A stretch of DNA of 64,000 bases from Sciurus carolinensis. Its lineage: Eukaryota > Chordata > Mammalia > Rodentia > Sciuridae. Below the pieces are notes generated by a model. The model saw nothing but the letters and a program-made list of their open reading frames with translations. It searched no databases and had not been told where the DNA came from. Both the position numbers and the translations under genes were made by a program. The DNA is taken from contig NC_062220.1 in assembly GCF_902686445.1 (NCBI RefSeq), positions 114,190,643 through 114,254,642 on the forward strand, written 5' to 3'. Shown here piece after piece: positions 8,880 through 20,884 of this stretch (its first letter is position 1; every line of letters starts with the position of its first letter).

Positions 8880-9640
8880 GCACCCCACTCCCCGGACCCG
8901 CCGCAGTGCAGGGCACCCCAGCAACTCACCCTCTTTTTCTTCCAAAGTTCTTCCCTCTTGAATTTGAAGAACACCATCCACCCGCCAGAAAAAGCATTCG
9001 TGGAAGATCAAACATAGAACCCAGAACCGGAGCAGGTCTAGGCAGACCTCCCAGTAGATATTCTTCCTCCAAATGTGTTCGACAAATGGGGGTAAGGGGG
9101 TCTATATAGCACTTAGGTTACTGTGATTGGTCCACAGTTATGCTAATTAGGGTTTGCAAATGTACCAATGCTATTGGTCCAAAATGTGCAAATTCTATTG
9201 GTCAATTCTTGAGTCTGGCATTCATTCAGCTCTGCCCCACTTCCATTTTCTCAATGCAAGTGGAGAAGTGGAGATTGAGATTGGGATGGGCCCGCAGTGC
9301 TTCGTGGGCCCAGCTACTGCGACAGGCCTCCCTACTCCTTCTGAGTCTGAAGGCTGCAGGTTGACAAGTCAGCGAGCCTTGGTTCCCCTTGGTGCTGGCT
9401 CGCTGTGCTTGTGTGGCAACGTTCATGCTGCAGCAGGGCCTCCAGTGCTCAGACCCACTCAGGTCCGACTCCACCGCTCCATCCTTCCACTGCTGCTTCT
9501 CAGCCGGAGTCAGTCGGCAGGCTGTGAGGCCCAGAGCCTATCAACAGTACAGCATCCATTGCAGAAAATGTGCAAAACACTGAAATTTCCATCTCCTGGG
9601 CATCTTCAAATTTTATGTACTTTCTAGTTTATATTGTTCT
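8880..9640 (-). repeat. LTR-like promoter module (possible solo LTR)
   Basis: Abruptly GC-richer than its flanks. On the minus strand it has three CCAAT-type motifs (GACCAAT at about 9204, 9181 and 9133), two octamer-like ATTTGCA/TTAGCAT motifs between them, and a TATA motif (CTATATAGAC at about 9109-9100). This is the usual layout of a retroviral U3 promoter. I could not define terminal TG/CA ends, a target duplication or a PBS, so this may be an old solo LTR or another repeat promoter. Overlapping ORFs (9140-9627) look spurious. Confidence 0.4.
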
Positions 9641-9649
9641 TCACAGAGA

Positions 9650-10740
9650 GATAAGACTAGCTTTCAAGGTGAGCATCCCAGAGAGCACAGACAGAATAGT
9701 TTTTGTTCAGAAGGCAAGGCTAGCCACTTGTTTTTTATAATCGAGTATATGAGGAGCGCAATCAATTGTCAAACGGAATCCTTCCTATGCCGAGGAGAAT
9801 GACTCGGTTTTTGTAAATAAGACCAGAGCAACTCTATTAAGGCAGTCATTCTAATGGAACTTTTCTATTTATTTCTAAAACACATTGACAGTGTTCACTC
9901 ACTCATGTGAATTTATAGTAACAACAATTATATGAAATTTCTATTTGATGGACTTTGAACAGTGTGATGCAGGCTATGTTAAAAATAAAGCTGTAGCTAC
10001 TGACGTGAGCTCATCTATCTAATACAGGAGCTTTAATGTAAACAGCTATCCATGAGAGAGACATAGACATGCAAGTATTTGCCAGGGAATTTATTGCATT
10101 CTCTATTGGAAAACACATTAGAGAAAAATGTACATAAGCCTTTCAACAGTAAAGAATCAACTAGAAAACAAAGCTGTCAAAAACCATATTCCCAAAAAGG
10201 CAGAGGGTGATTACAGATTCCCAGAAATACAAAGTAAATCAAATAAATTTCAGTTTTTAATTTAGTTTCTGTGAGTGAAGCCTTCCTATAAAAGAAGGAA
10301 ATATTTTCTTCCCTTCCTAAATGTTACCTTCATTTTCTTTATTTGAAGCAGTTGTGAAAAATAAAATTTGGAGCTAAGTTGAAGATAACATTTATATTAA
10401 CCCAAAATTTATTTGCATATACCAGCATAACACACCCACATGGGAAATTAGTAAAATAGAACAGATGGAAGCACTGTGTTCTGTGTATAGACTAGACAGC
10501 CCTGAGAAAGTTCAATTCCAGGTATGGCACTCAGCTTTGTCATCATCAACATTCTTGTTACTATAATGATCTAATTTAATTATGAATTTTCAAATTAGAT
10601 AGGCAATTTAATTGAATTAGTTTATCCTCTTATTACTCTAAAAGACAACCTCCTGCATGTGGTGATCAATGTGACAACATTTTCTTAAATTCACATTTTC
10701 ATGTAACATCCAATGCTAAGGCATGCCTGTACCAGTTTGA

Positions 10741-10741
<1 letters not shown>
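9650..10741. other. Intergenic DNA, nothing recognised
   Basis: AT-rich sequence without long ORFs or identifiable repeats. Confidence 0.4.
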
Positions 10742-10777
<36 letters not shown>

Positions 10778-10792
10778 TACATATATATGTAT
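10742..10792. repeat. (CA)n microsatellite with TA/CATA tail
   Basis: About 15 CA units at 10743-10772, then acatacatacatatatatgta. Confidence 0.95.
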
Positions 10793-11260
10793 GCAAGTTC
10801 TTGAAGGACATTGAGAAGATCATTTCATCAGCAAGCAGGGATAATTTTGTTTTTTCTTGCACTTTGGATGCCTTTTCTTTTCCTTGTCCACTTTTTTGGT
10901 TAGAATATCCTGTTCTATGTTAAATGGAAGATGTAAGAGTGGGCATTCTTACTTTTTCCTGATCATCTAGGGTAAAGCATTCATCTTTTCACCTTTGAGT
11001 GTGAGGTTAGCTATGAGTTTTCACATGTGACCTTTATTGTGTTTATTCCTTTTAAACTTCATTCACTGAATGTCTTAATCCATCAACAGTATTGAATTTT
11101 GTCAAATGTTATTTAAATGTTAGGATGATCATGAGATTTTATTCTTCTTTCTGTGAATGTTGTGTCACATTGATGGAGACCTGTTCAGTGTAATAGACAC
11201 TTATGAAAGATGAATATGTTCTGGAGATCTCCTGAACTATGGTATTCCAATAGTGAACAA
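10793..11260 (-). mobile_element. Old L1 ORF2 fragment
   Basis: The plus strand carries the reverse complement of L1 ORF2 (for example 'atttcatcagcaagcagggataattttg', 'gtgggcattctt', 'ttattcttctttctgtgaatgttgtgtcacattgatgg'), so the element lies on the minus strand. It is diverged and non-coding. Confidence 0.75.
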
Positions 11261-12520
11261 AACTATATAGTGCCCTTAAAAATTTTTTAAGAAAGTAAGC
11301 CACTAGATAGTGTTTTTATCACCAAAATCAAAAACAAAATATCCCAAAACAGTAAAAACAACAATAAAAGAGTATGAGAGGTGATACACCTATTTATTAC
11401 CTTGATTGCTGTGACTATTTCACAGATATATAAATAAATCAATGAATAAAAATAAATATTTTTAATATATAAAATTTAATCTCCAAAACTTAAAAAATTT
11501 GAATTCTGATCCTTAAAGGCAATTTTTGAATAAATTTAAGTAAATATTTTAGTAATTAGGTACAGAGTTTAAAAAGTTATTTCTGAGGGGAAATGCAGAC
11601 AACAATTTGGAAAGGTAGAAACATGATGGAGAAAGTTCATGTAATTTGTATTTTAAGAGTAAACATATGGAAGTGCAAACCACAGAGTTTTAGAAGTGGA
11701 GAGGCTAAGTCTACAATCCTCAAAAAGTACTGATCATATGCAACAAGTTTGTTTAGCTATTATGTCTGATAGGGTAATAAGTGCTGTTCAGAATACTAAG
11801 TCTAATGTAAATTATAGGTAAAATTTGCTCAGGCCATGAGGTTCTGATCCTGTGAATCGAAAACACTGTAAATACATAATCTATTTTTTTTTAACAGTTA
11901 GTGAGTTCAGGACATCTCCTTTGTAACAAGAGTTATATATTTAAAATGACAATTATAAAGGGTTAAAATTTTTATTTATGTGAGGCACTGGGAGCAATCC
12001 TTAGCACCACATAAAAATAAACAAATAAACTAAAGACACTCTGTCCATCTACAACTGCAAAAAATTTTTTTAAATATTTTATGCTACATAGAATTTTATT
12101 TCCCTTGCTAATCAAACAAATGGATGGGATTTACAGTTTCACATTATTTATTGCTTTTTAATTTTTCTTAACACAAAATATCTTACCAGATGTTGATTTT
12201 TGAGCATATATACCTAAAACTAAGTATTTGTACAAAATATTTGTAGCTCAGTAGCAACTTATTTGTTGATGTTTGACTAACTATAATATTACTGTTATTA
12301 CAAAAAATATTATTAAATATACATAAGTTCCATTTAAAAAGCCTTATTGGAGCTACAATCACAACTCAATACTATTAAGTATATAACTAAATTCATCTAA
12401 AAAAACCTTATACTTTGACATCAATGTACAAAACACTAAATTAGGCACTTTATGTAATATATTATTAATTTGAACCACTTGTGAGTTATTATTAGTGTCT
12501 TTTTAAAAAAATACTATTTG
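11261..12520. other. AT-rich intergenic DNA, nothing recognised
   Basis: No coding region, RNA or clear repeat can be supported; a fragment at about 11985-12060 (gaggcactgggagcaatccttagcaccacataaaaataaa) is a degraded ID-type SINE 3' part. Confidence 0.45.
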
Positions 12521-12589
12521 GTAAAACTGAGTCTGCTGAAAGAAAACAATTTCAAAAAATACTCTCCATCAGTGTCAACTTCAAGGACA

Positions 12590-12860
12590 CACAGCCTATG
12601 CAGTCATCCTGTCTCTTTCAGCTCCTGTGGCTCCCAGCAACTCTTAACAGTCCTTGGTTCTGGCTACATCACCCCATCTCTATCCAACTTTCCTCTTCTC
12701 ATGATCCAGGAATTGAACTAGGACCCACCCTTACCCAGGAGGACCCCATCTTCATTTTATGACATCTGCACAGACCCAAAGAGCAAATAGTCATATTTGC
12801 AGTATCAGGACTTCTGCTTATCTTGTGGGAGGCAGGGTTCAAGAATCAATGGGTTGCTAA
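12590..12860. repeat. Probable MaLR-type (MLT/MST-like) LTR fragment
   Basis: The words 'ggacccacccttacccaggaggaccccatcttcattt', 'gacatctgcacagacccaaagagcaaatagtcat' and 'ggacttctgcttatcttgtgggaggcagggttc' have the order and spacing of the conserved part of ERVL-MaLR LTRs. Recognition is by eye only. Confidence 0.35.
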
Positions 12861-13452
12861 TAAATCAATAAGATTTTTTAAAAGTTAGTCTTCCTCAATT
12901 TCCACTTTTTTTTTAATTCTAAGTACACATCAATTTCATTTGGGAACAGGAAAAATGTGAATATTTCAGAGTAATTTTAGTAAAGTAATAAGTGGTATTG
13001 AAAATTTTTTCATTGTTTTTTTTGTGACAGTAATAAATTTTTTAAAAAATTTTTTCCTATTCAATTTCCACTCTTTAAATCCAAAACATCCTTTAAGTGT
13101 ACACCAATCAGCACGTTGGCTCTAGACCTCCACAACCTAGAGAACTAACAGAGCCTGAGAGGAACCTAACTCGTCACATAACCCTGTCATCACTGGCCAG
13201 CCACACAGGGAAGATGATCCTGGGGCCACAGTATATCCACCAGCTGGCACCCCTTAGACTGCGGTCACGTGGTGTGAAGGGAGCGGAGTAGAATCATCCT
13301 GCGTGGAGGCTGGCATCTGCCATGTATCCTTCAGAAGCAAACTTTGCCTCCAGGGAGAAGCTGGCTCTAGGTCTGTTTACATAGAGCAAAATGTTTTCTG
13401 TGCCCCCTCTTGTAGAAAACCAAATCTACAAAATGTTGCTACCAACATTTTA

Positions 13453-13632
13453 CTTTTGGGTGGTATTGGTGGACTGAACCTAGGGCACTCTGTCACTGAG
13501 TTACAGCCACAGGCCTTTCTTCTTTTTGAGTCAGTCTTGTTAAGCTGATGAGTCTGGCCTTGAACTTGCAATCCTCCTGCCTTAGTCTACCAATTTGCTG
13601 GAATCACAGGTGTGTACTACCACACTTGGTTC
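13453..13632 (-). repeat. B1-dID type composite SINE
   Basis: Reverse complement of an ID-like tRNA part followed by a B1 part (gtctggccttgaacttgcaatcctcctgcct ... ggaatcacaggtgtg). Diverged. Confidence 0.8.
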
Positions 13633-13777
13633 CTCTTCCAACATTTAATAGGACACATCTGTCAATGTCTTACTACCAAACTTTTTAACCTTTTAAGGTT
13701 CAGGTCACATGGTGAAAAAAATATAAATGTTTCTAGTTAAAATCAATAAAGCTACAGTCACTTTGGAGAAAAACAAT

Positions 13778-13950
13778 TTGGGTGAGGTGGCACACCAGTG
13801 ATTTGGGAGGGTGAGGCAGGAGGATCATAAGTTTGAGGCCGGCCTCAGCAAGTTAGTGAGGGATCGTCTCAAAATAAAATAAAAAGGGCTGGAGATGTAG
13901 CTCAGTGTAAAGCACCTCTGGGTTCAATCCCCAGTACAAATAAATAAGTA
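13778..13950 (+). repeat. B1-dID composite SINE
   Basis: B1 part (gaggcaggaggatcataagtttgaggccggcctcagcaa...tctcaaaataaa) joined to an ID part (gggctggagatgtagctcagt...ggttcaatccccagtac). This dimer is characteristic of squirrel-related rodents. Confidence 0.92.
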
Positions 13951-14292
13951 AAGACAGTCGATTAGGAAAACAAGACAGACGGAACATTACAGTTTTGAAA
14001 GGACTTGTTCAGAGGCAGGAGGGAAAGCCAGTTCCACAGCAACCCCGGCAGCCTCCCTCAATGTCTGTGATTGACTGCCAGCCACCAACCTCCAGCCTGG
14101 GGGGAAGGAGCAGCTCTGCGAGGCAGGCACTCCACAGGGCCAGCACGTGAAGGGAGGCCACCTCCACTTCAAGAGCTGCTTGTCCCAGGTCCATGCTCCA
14201 CGTACTCCCTGGAGAAAAACTGCAGTCCTTTACTACTTGATGTGGAGACCTGGCTGGACATTTTCCAGGTATTGTATGGGCTTAAGTCATTA

Positions 14293-14799
<507 letters not shown>

Positions 14800-14839
14800 C
14801 TAGGTGAAGAAAAGATCCTTCTAAGGAATGTTAAGAGTT

Positions 14840-14955
14840 GCCCAGGATGGGCAATTTAGCAAGACCCTGTCTCAAAATTTAAGTTTTTAAGGTGACTGGG
14901 AGGTGACATAGTGGTACAGCACTCCTGGGTTCAATCCCCAGTACTGGGGGAAGAA
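14840..14955 (+). repeat. Partial B1-dID SINE
   Basis: Short B1 remnant (gcaagaccctgtctcaaaat) joined to an ID part ending ggttcaatccccagtactg. Confidence 0.75.
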
Positions 14956-15067
14956 AAGGAAGTTGTTGTTGCTAAGGGAAAACACCGGGTTGCTAAGAGA
15001 TTAAGACTCAAACTCCCATCTCTTACCAACAGTGAACTGCTCTATTACACTGTTTAAAATCAGTTGG

Positions 15068-15160
15068 TGCTGGGCAGGGGCTGCAGCTCAGTGGTAGAGC
15101 ACTTGCCCAGCATGTGTGAGGCCCTTGGTTTGATCTCTAGCACTGGAAAAAAATAAAATT
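15068..15160 (+). repeat. ID-type SINE
   Basis: tRNA-derived sequence (ggggctgcagctcagtggtagagcacttgcc...) with an A-rich tail. Confidence 0.88.
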
Positions 15161-15194
15161 AGCTGTTCCCAGAGAAATCTTGGCCTGATGCTTT

Positions 15195-15253
15195 AAAAAA
15201 ACAAAACAAAACAAAAACAAAACAAAACAAAACAAAACAAAACAAAAAAAAAA
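15195..15253. repeat. (AAAAC)n simple repeat
   Basis: About ten aaaac units followed by an A-run. Confidence 0.95.
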
Positions 15254-15689
15254 CAGTATTACCATGAGTAACCTTCCTAGTGCTCCATTTCAGTTTGGGC
15301 AGTGTGAAGGCATGATTTATTAAACAGAGGCAACACTTCAAATCTATGTGCTGATGTACTTCTGTGCACTTCTGCAAGTAGACTTCATTAAGAGCTGCAA
15401 GGAAACCATGCTGGGATTGGCAGTGTGGGGGTGCTGCTGACACGCAGGGACCTCAAGATCCTGTTGATCAGGCTGGCCACCTGAATAAAGAAGGCTGAGA
15501 CCATGATCCAAGTCTCATCCGGACCAGGTCTCTCACCTCCGTGATCACCTGCTCGCTAATGTGGGTGGCTAGAACATCCAGAGACCAAGAAGTGAGTGGG
15601 AGCAAAAGCCTGCATGGTACCCCACTCCTTGGAACATAAACAAAGCACAGGGTCACTCAGAAAGGACCACAGGCACATGGAAGTGGTTA

Positions 15690-15886
15690 AGAATGTGGGA
15701 GCATGCCTGCCTGTAAACCCAGTGACTTGGGAGGCTGAGTCAGGAGGATCGTGGCCAGCCTCAGGAACTTAGCAAGGCCCTTAGCAACTTAGGAAGACCC
15801 TGTCTCAAAACAAAAAATAGAAGGGCTGGGGACTTGGCTCAGTGGAAGAGCACCCCTGAGTTCAACCACCTGTACCAAATAAACAG
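15690..15886 (+). repeat. B1-dID composite SINE
   Basis: B1 part with an internal duplication of 'cttagcaaggcccttagcaacttaggaagaccctg', followed by an ID part (aagggctggggacttggctcagtgg). Confidence 0.88.
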
Positions 15887-16633
15887 GAATATGGTACTGG
15901 AACCACATGGTCTTGGTTCAAATCTTGGCCCTATCACTTCCTAGCTTAAGACCCTGAGCTCAACTTCTCTGTGCTTCGGTTTCTGCACACTTGAAAGAAG
16001 GAGGTAATGGAAGGGCACCACCTCCAGGCCTTTTGGGAAGACTACCTGAGGAGCTGAAAGCATGTCTCACCCATCTCAGCAGACATCAAGAGCAAGCTCT
16101 TTTCCTGAGGCTGTTCTCCTAATGACTGGTGCTGAGAAGCTCTTGGGTATCTGTTCACAGCAACCAGGACTGACAGAATCAGAGACCAGGACAGCTTCAT
16201 GTAGGCCCCAGCTTCCCTTCACTGATGACTAGCCAGGTTTGTGCTTGCCGCACAAAGCTTGTTATTAAAACCAAATTTCTTATGAGGCTATGATTTCATA
16301 TAAAACCTCAGAATTAAAGCTCAAACATTTCTAATCTTGGATAAAGTTGTGACCTCCTTCCAAACTTTTCAAAATTAAAAAGCATGAATATCTGGAACAC
16401 TGTGCTACTCTGCCACTTGATGACCTATTGTTTCTGAGGTAGACCAACCTAAGTGACAGCGCACAGAAACGCAGCCGCCGTGCACACAGGGAAGGCAGTG
16501 AACCTGCTGAGAGGGCAGTGGGGACACACACGCAGGAGGACCGTCTCAGCTGCAGCAGTCAGGAGTGTTCCCCCTCAGGAACCTCCCACAGGACCAGAGG
16601 TGGCGGGGCTGCCGGGTGGGAGTCAATACTCAC

Positions 16634-16745
16634 TTTGCCCTTGTGGGTTTCCTGGAGCCACTGGTGAAGTCGGATAAGGCAGTTCTCCTGGAGTATGGGG
16701 TCAGGTCCCCCAGGTACCTCTTGATGTAGTCTGCGTCGAGTTTGT
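16634..16745 (-). pseudogene. SEC14L1P: SEC14L1 pseudogene exon E (frameshifted)
   Basis: The 112-bp exon begins DKLDADYIKRYLGDLTP, which matches SEC14L1. After the proline codon two extra bases (TA) shift the frame. The remaining sequence still encodes, in a second frame, the expected LQEN-CLIRLHQWLQETHKGK tract. Splice signals TTGCAG|ACAAA and GGCAAA|GTGAGT are intact. The lesion is incompatible with a functional protein. Confidence 0.87.
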
Positions 16746-17819
16746 CTGCAACGTGAGTCACAGGGCACTGTTTACAAAGAGGGACTCTGGCTCCTGAGGC
16801 TTTCAGTCCTGCCCAGTGACATGGGTGTGGGGACTGGAGGCTGGGTGAAGGAGACTCAAGAGGACAGATTCAAAGCAGCTGCCCAGAGAACTTTGTGACG
16901 GGCTTGAAGACACCCCTGAGGGCCACAGGTGAACCTTCTCACTCAGCTACCTTTTCCTGATTGCCATGGAATCACCTCAATCCTGCCAGCCTCAATTCTA
17001 CCCAGGGGAGAAGCTCGGTGAGAGAAGACACTGGACGCTGGTCTAATTCAGTGACAGAGGCCTCTCGTGACATAAAACTACGAAATAATACCAATGAGTA
17101 CAACTAAGTCTATCTTGAGGACACAGCTACCATGTTCAGGAACACAAGCTCTTCATGATAAGGTAATAACCTGGACGGATGAGACAGCAAAATAAGTATA
17201 ACAAAAAAATATTCATCAGGCGAAAAATGAAACATATGGCCAAACCATCCCCTACCCCCAGTAAACTACCGAGGATCGACAGTCAGCTGCCAGCATAATG
17301 TATGCAAAGCCGGGCATGCAGCCAGCCCACCTGGGCACAATCTCAACTCTGTCACTGACTACCTGTGTCCCAGGCAAGTCGACTTCTCTGTGCCTCTGTT
17401 AATGCAAACACACTGAGGATCTTCAGCATTTCCCACCCACAAGGAGCCTCTATCAATGCGTGAGATCCACCCAGGGCCTAGGGGGTGCCTGGCACTCCGA
17501 GCAGGAGTTGCTCTAGGTGAAGGCCTGCTGGCCTGCATTCACCTTGGGCACCTTCAGCTAACCTGAAACAGCTGGCCCAATAAGAAAATTATCAGGAATA
17601 ACATTTCCTGCCTATTAAAAAGAAAAACTAAGAAAAAAAATCTCATGAATGTATTACATAAGCCAGTTCAAGGAGACGAGATCGGAAATGACAGGTGGAC
17701 CTTTTCCCCACATGGTATTTTATGTCCCTAGGAAACAAGAACAAGCAGGGCAGTAGAGAGGAAAGGCCCCCTGCGACTCCCCAGTCTAGCTGGAAGAAGG
17801 AAGCTGCCCTCAGACCCAC

Positions 17820-18010
17820 CGTCAGGGGTTCCCACCGCAGGCTCGGGGGTCCTGCCAGGGTTGCAGAGGGCCTCTCCGCCCAGCCCCTCCTTGAGAGCCG
17901 AGGAGGCCGCCTGACTCTTGCTGGACGAGGACGTCTCCGAGGCAGGCCCGATGGAAGGTGATGCCCTCCTCTTCGAGGTGACGGAGGTAGTACTCGATGA
18001 TTTCTTTCCC
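17820..18010 (-). pseudogene. SEC14L1P: SEC14L1 pseudogene exon D (deletion and frameshift)
   Basis: Starts GKEIIEYYLRHLEEEGITF, matching SEC14L1 downstream of the PRELI/MSF1 domain. Then about 20 bp expected for the VPRW... segment are missing. The following SETSSSSKSQAASSALKEGL tract is in another frame. Acceptor TCCTAAG|GGGAAA and donor GACG|GTGGGT are present. The serine-rich linker between PRELI and CRAL-TRIO is still recognisable up to EPAVGTPD. Confidence 0.87.
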
Positions 18011-18564
18011 CTTAGGAGAAAACCGACTTTCAGGTGAGCATAGTCAACACTATTCATCCCTACCCATCTGTAAGACTCAGGCTAGCATTTAGCATGCGTG
18101 CCGTCTCAGGCCCAATCTAGCACCACACTCTGAAAACAAAATGAGCCCTCCAGAGCCCTCCGCCCCCCGGCACAGCTAGGTTTAAAACCATGAGCCACGG
18201 CTCTGACCAGCGGCATGAGAAGGTCCAGGGAAGACGAGGCCAACAGTCCAAGGGGCTGAGAATCCCCTCAGCACAATGGCACTTCCATCGCAGTCCCAGG
18301 ACCCTCAACTTCCACTGTCCCCACAATTCCAAGCAGAGAATGTGGTAGACAGGAGTGACCCTGCTGTGCCCCCTTCACTCACCAGCAGCCAGCACTACCC
18401 AGTCCCCTACAGCTGAACAGGGGGCACAGGGCAGGGGATGGAAGCACTTCCTCTATGAGAAATGCTGGAACCCCAACTGAACCACTCCCAGCCTCCAGAA
18501 GACTAGTGCAGACCAGCTCAGGAGACCCCGCCCTCCCTGTTCCATAAAGTCCCAAGAGACTCAC

Positions 18565-18759
<195 letters not shown>

Positions 18760-19792
18760 TCAGTGACCAGGAGCAGTTCTCTTACTACAGAGCTACTCCC
18801 ACGAAAACAGCACAAGGACACATTACAGAGGGTTTGGAATTGTCAGGAAGCCAAAGCCTAACTCCAAGGCATCCAGAAAGTGGCCGAGTGGAGGGACTCA
18901 TCTCCCTTGTCCAGTCCCTCACTCTACTTACTCATGGGGCTGTTTTCCCATTAGGAACAAAGGAAAGACCCTTGATATGTCGCTGACAGCCTCATGAGGA
19001 CACATCCCACTAGCCTTGAACATAAAAGGCGAGAAACTTCCAACTGCTGGAAGATGAGAGCGATGGGGAAAGTTCAGAGCCTGGTTAGGAGCACCGGGTG
19101 GGGCTGCAGGCTGCACTATCCACTGGCCACTGAGAAGGGGTGAGCTGGGCAACCTGAAGGAGGCGTGAGGAGTCCAGAGGAAGGTGGGGTGCAGCCAGAG
19201 AGCGGCAGGCCCTGTGCAAGGGCAGAGGGCCCCCAGATGTGACGGGGGGAGGACACAGGGCCGCGTAAGCCACGGCAAGGACTCTGCTTTTTCTGAGGGA
19301 CACATAGAAGCAGTGTGTTGTGAGCTCAGTAACACAATTCAGCACTCTTTAAAGAGATGGCTTTGGATTCAGCATTGAGGATCGACTGGAGGCGGCTGAG
19401 GGCAGCAGCGAGACCACTTGGGAAGCCATGCTGACGATCTGGCAGGAGCAGCTCGTACAGCAGGGAAGATGACAGGCGGCCATGTGTGCCCACCTCTAAT
19501 CTCAAAGACTATGCCATCGTGCTCCTTGAGAACTCATTTCTCAAGAGGCAGAGGGGGGCAGTGAAGGAGTCACAGTGGAAACACAAGTCAAGGCGTTACT
19601 TGGCTGCTTTGACTGTCACCACAATGCAGTCCACCCTGCAGGAAGCCACACCACTCCTGCTGATCCACTCTCAGATTTGGTCATAGGTAACATCTGGCGA
19701 GGAACTGCCCAGGACAGAGATGTGCGGTTCCAGTGACGGCTGAGCCCCCTTTGGAGGCCTGGCCACTGCTCCCCCAGGGCTGGAGTACTCAC

Positions 19793-19912
19793 GGTGTAGC
19801 AGCAGTGCTCGTTAATGACCCGAGTAGAAAACGTGTCATTATGGGCCTCAAGGAGCAAAGTACATTCCCAAGAATTGAGTTTTTCTGCACAAAACTAATC
19901 AACTCCTGCAAT
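19793..19912 (-). pseudogene. SEC14L1P: SEC14L1 pseudogene exon B (internal stop)
   Basis: Reads IAGVD, then a TAG stop, then diverged sequence returning to EAHNDTFSTRVINEHCCYT. The exon is 120 bp, four codons shorter than the human exon as I recall it, and lacks one Ile of RVIINEH. Acceptor TTTAAAG|ATTGC and donor ACACC|GTGAGT are intact. It encodes part of the PRELI/MSF1 domain in the parent gene. Confidence 0.88.
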
Positions 19913-20030
19913 CTTTAAAAAAGAAATAAAGAGAAAAAGGCTTTATTGTTAACACCACTTGTGACAGAAGCTGGAAACATAAATTCACTGTCCTTTGGAG
20001 CATCACCTTCCCACAGTCCTCTGCAGCTAC

Positions 20031-20180
20031 CTTCTTCAGCAGCCCGACTGCGTCTATATCCAGCTTGCAGCACCTTTCAATGACATGAATGGCCCCGTCT
20101 TCGCTCTTGAATTCATTCACAGTGTCGCTGTCCACAAACATGGGAATCAGAGGACATGTAGGGAACCTCCTTTCATAGGC
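20031..20180 (-). pseudogene. SEC14L1P: SEC14L1 pseudogene exon A (PRELI/MSF1 domain start)
   Basis: The 150-bp open exon reads AYERRFPTCPLIPMFVDSDT then VNEFKSEDGAIHVIERCCKL and ends LLKK. It aligns with SEC14L1 (closer than SEC14L5, which differs in the SDTVNEFKSEDGAIH part) with several substitutions at conserved sites. Acceptor CCCTAG|GCCTAT is good; donor AAGAAG|GTAGCT is weak. The preceding exon with the start codon was not found by eye in the sequence to the right. Parent role: PRELI-CRAL-TRIO-GOLD lipid-binding regulator; this copy is a decayed, unprocessed duplicate. Confidence 0.88.
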
Positions 20181-20698
20181 CTAGGGATAAAAACAAACCA
20201 AGACAAAACAAAACAAAAAAACAAAGGAAGTGAACGAGGTCCCAACCTGACAGTCTCTGGTTGCTACTGACCCCCTAGTGGAGAGTGATGTCTCTCGATA
20301 CACACCCATGGGAGGCATCACAGTGTGCTGGTCATCTACAGCTTTCACTAAGAGGAAAAGAGAGCACATACATGCAGTCCAGAGAAGAGGTTGAGTCTGT
20401 CCACAGAGAGAAGGCCCAAAACATCCTACCAACATTCCAGCAAGTTTTCTTTGGAGCCTCAGGCAAGATTATTTTGCAATTTATAAGGAAAAGCAAAGGA
20501 ACTAGAGTAAATGTTTAATAAACTAAAGTGATTATTGAAAATGAATAAACTGAAAGGACTCCCACCCCTGGTCCCAAGGCTTACATGGAGCTAGAGTCAC
20601 ACAGTAGGTACATGGTATTGGTAGAGGATAGACACACAGAACAATGGGACAGAACCCAGAACTAGACTCAAACAAATACACCCAAATGATGTTTCCCT

Positions 20699-20762
20699 TT
20701 TTTTTCTTTTTCGTGCTGGAATGGAACCCATAGCCTGCACATGCTAATCATGCACAAAACCT
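20699..20762 (-). repeat. ID-type SINE fragment
   Basis: T-rich start and 'gtgctggaatggaacccatagcctgcacatgctaa' are the reverse complement of an ID 3' part. Confidence 0.7.
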
Positions 20763-20802
20763 TGACATAAACCTCACATCTCATATACAAATTAACCCAA
20801 AG

Positions 20803-20884
20803 AAGGGCTGGAGGTGTGGCTCAGTGGAGAGTGCTTATCTAGCATGCTGGAAGTCCTGGGTTATGATCCCAGCACTGCAAAAAC
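20803..20884 (+). repeat. ID-type SINE
   Basis: agggctggaggtgtggctcagtgg...gatcccagcactgcaaaaac. Confidence 0.85.

Noticed and set aside
9140..9627. 157-codon ORF and neighbours
   Set aside because: Lies in the LTR-like module in all frames; likely chance in GC-richer sequence.
10742..10792. Regular repeat that might suggest a CRISPR-like array
   Set aside because: Simple dinucleotide microsatellite in a mammalian genome.
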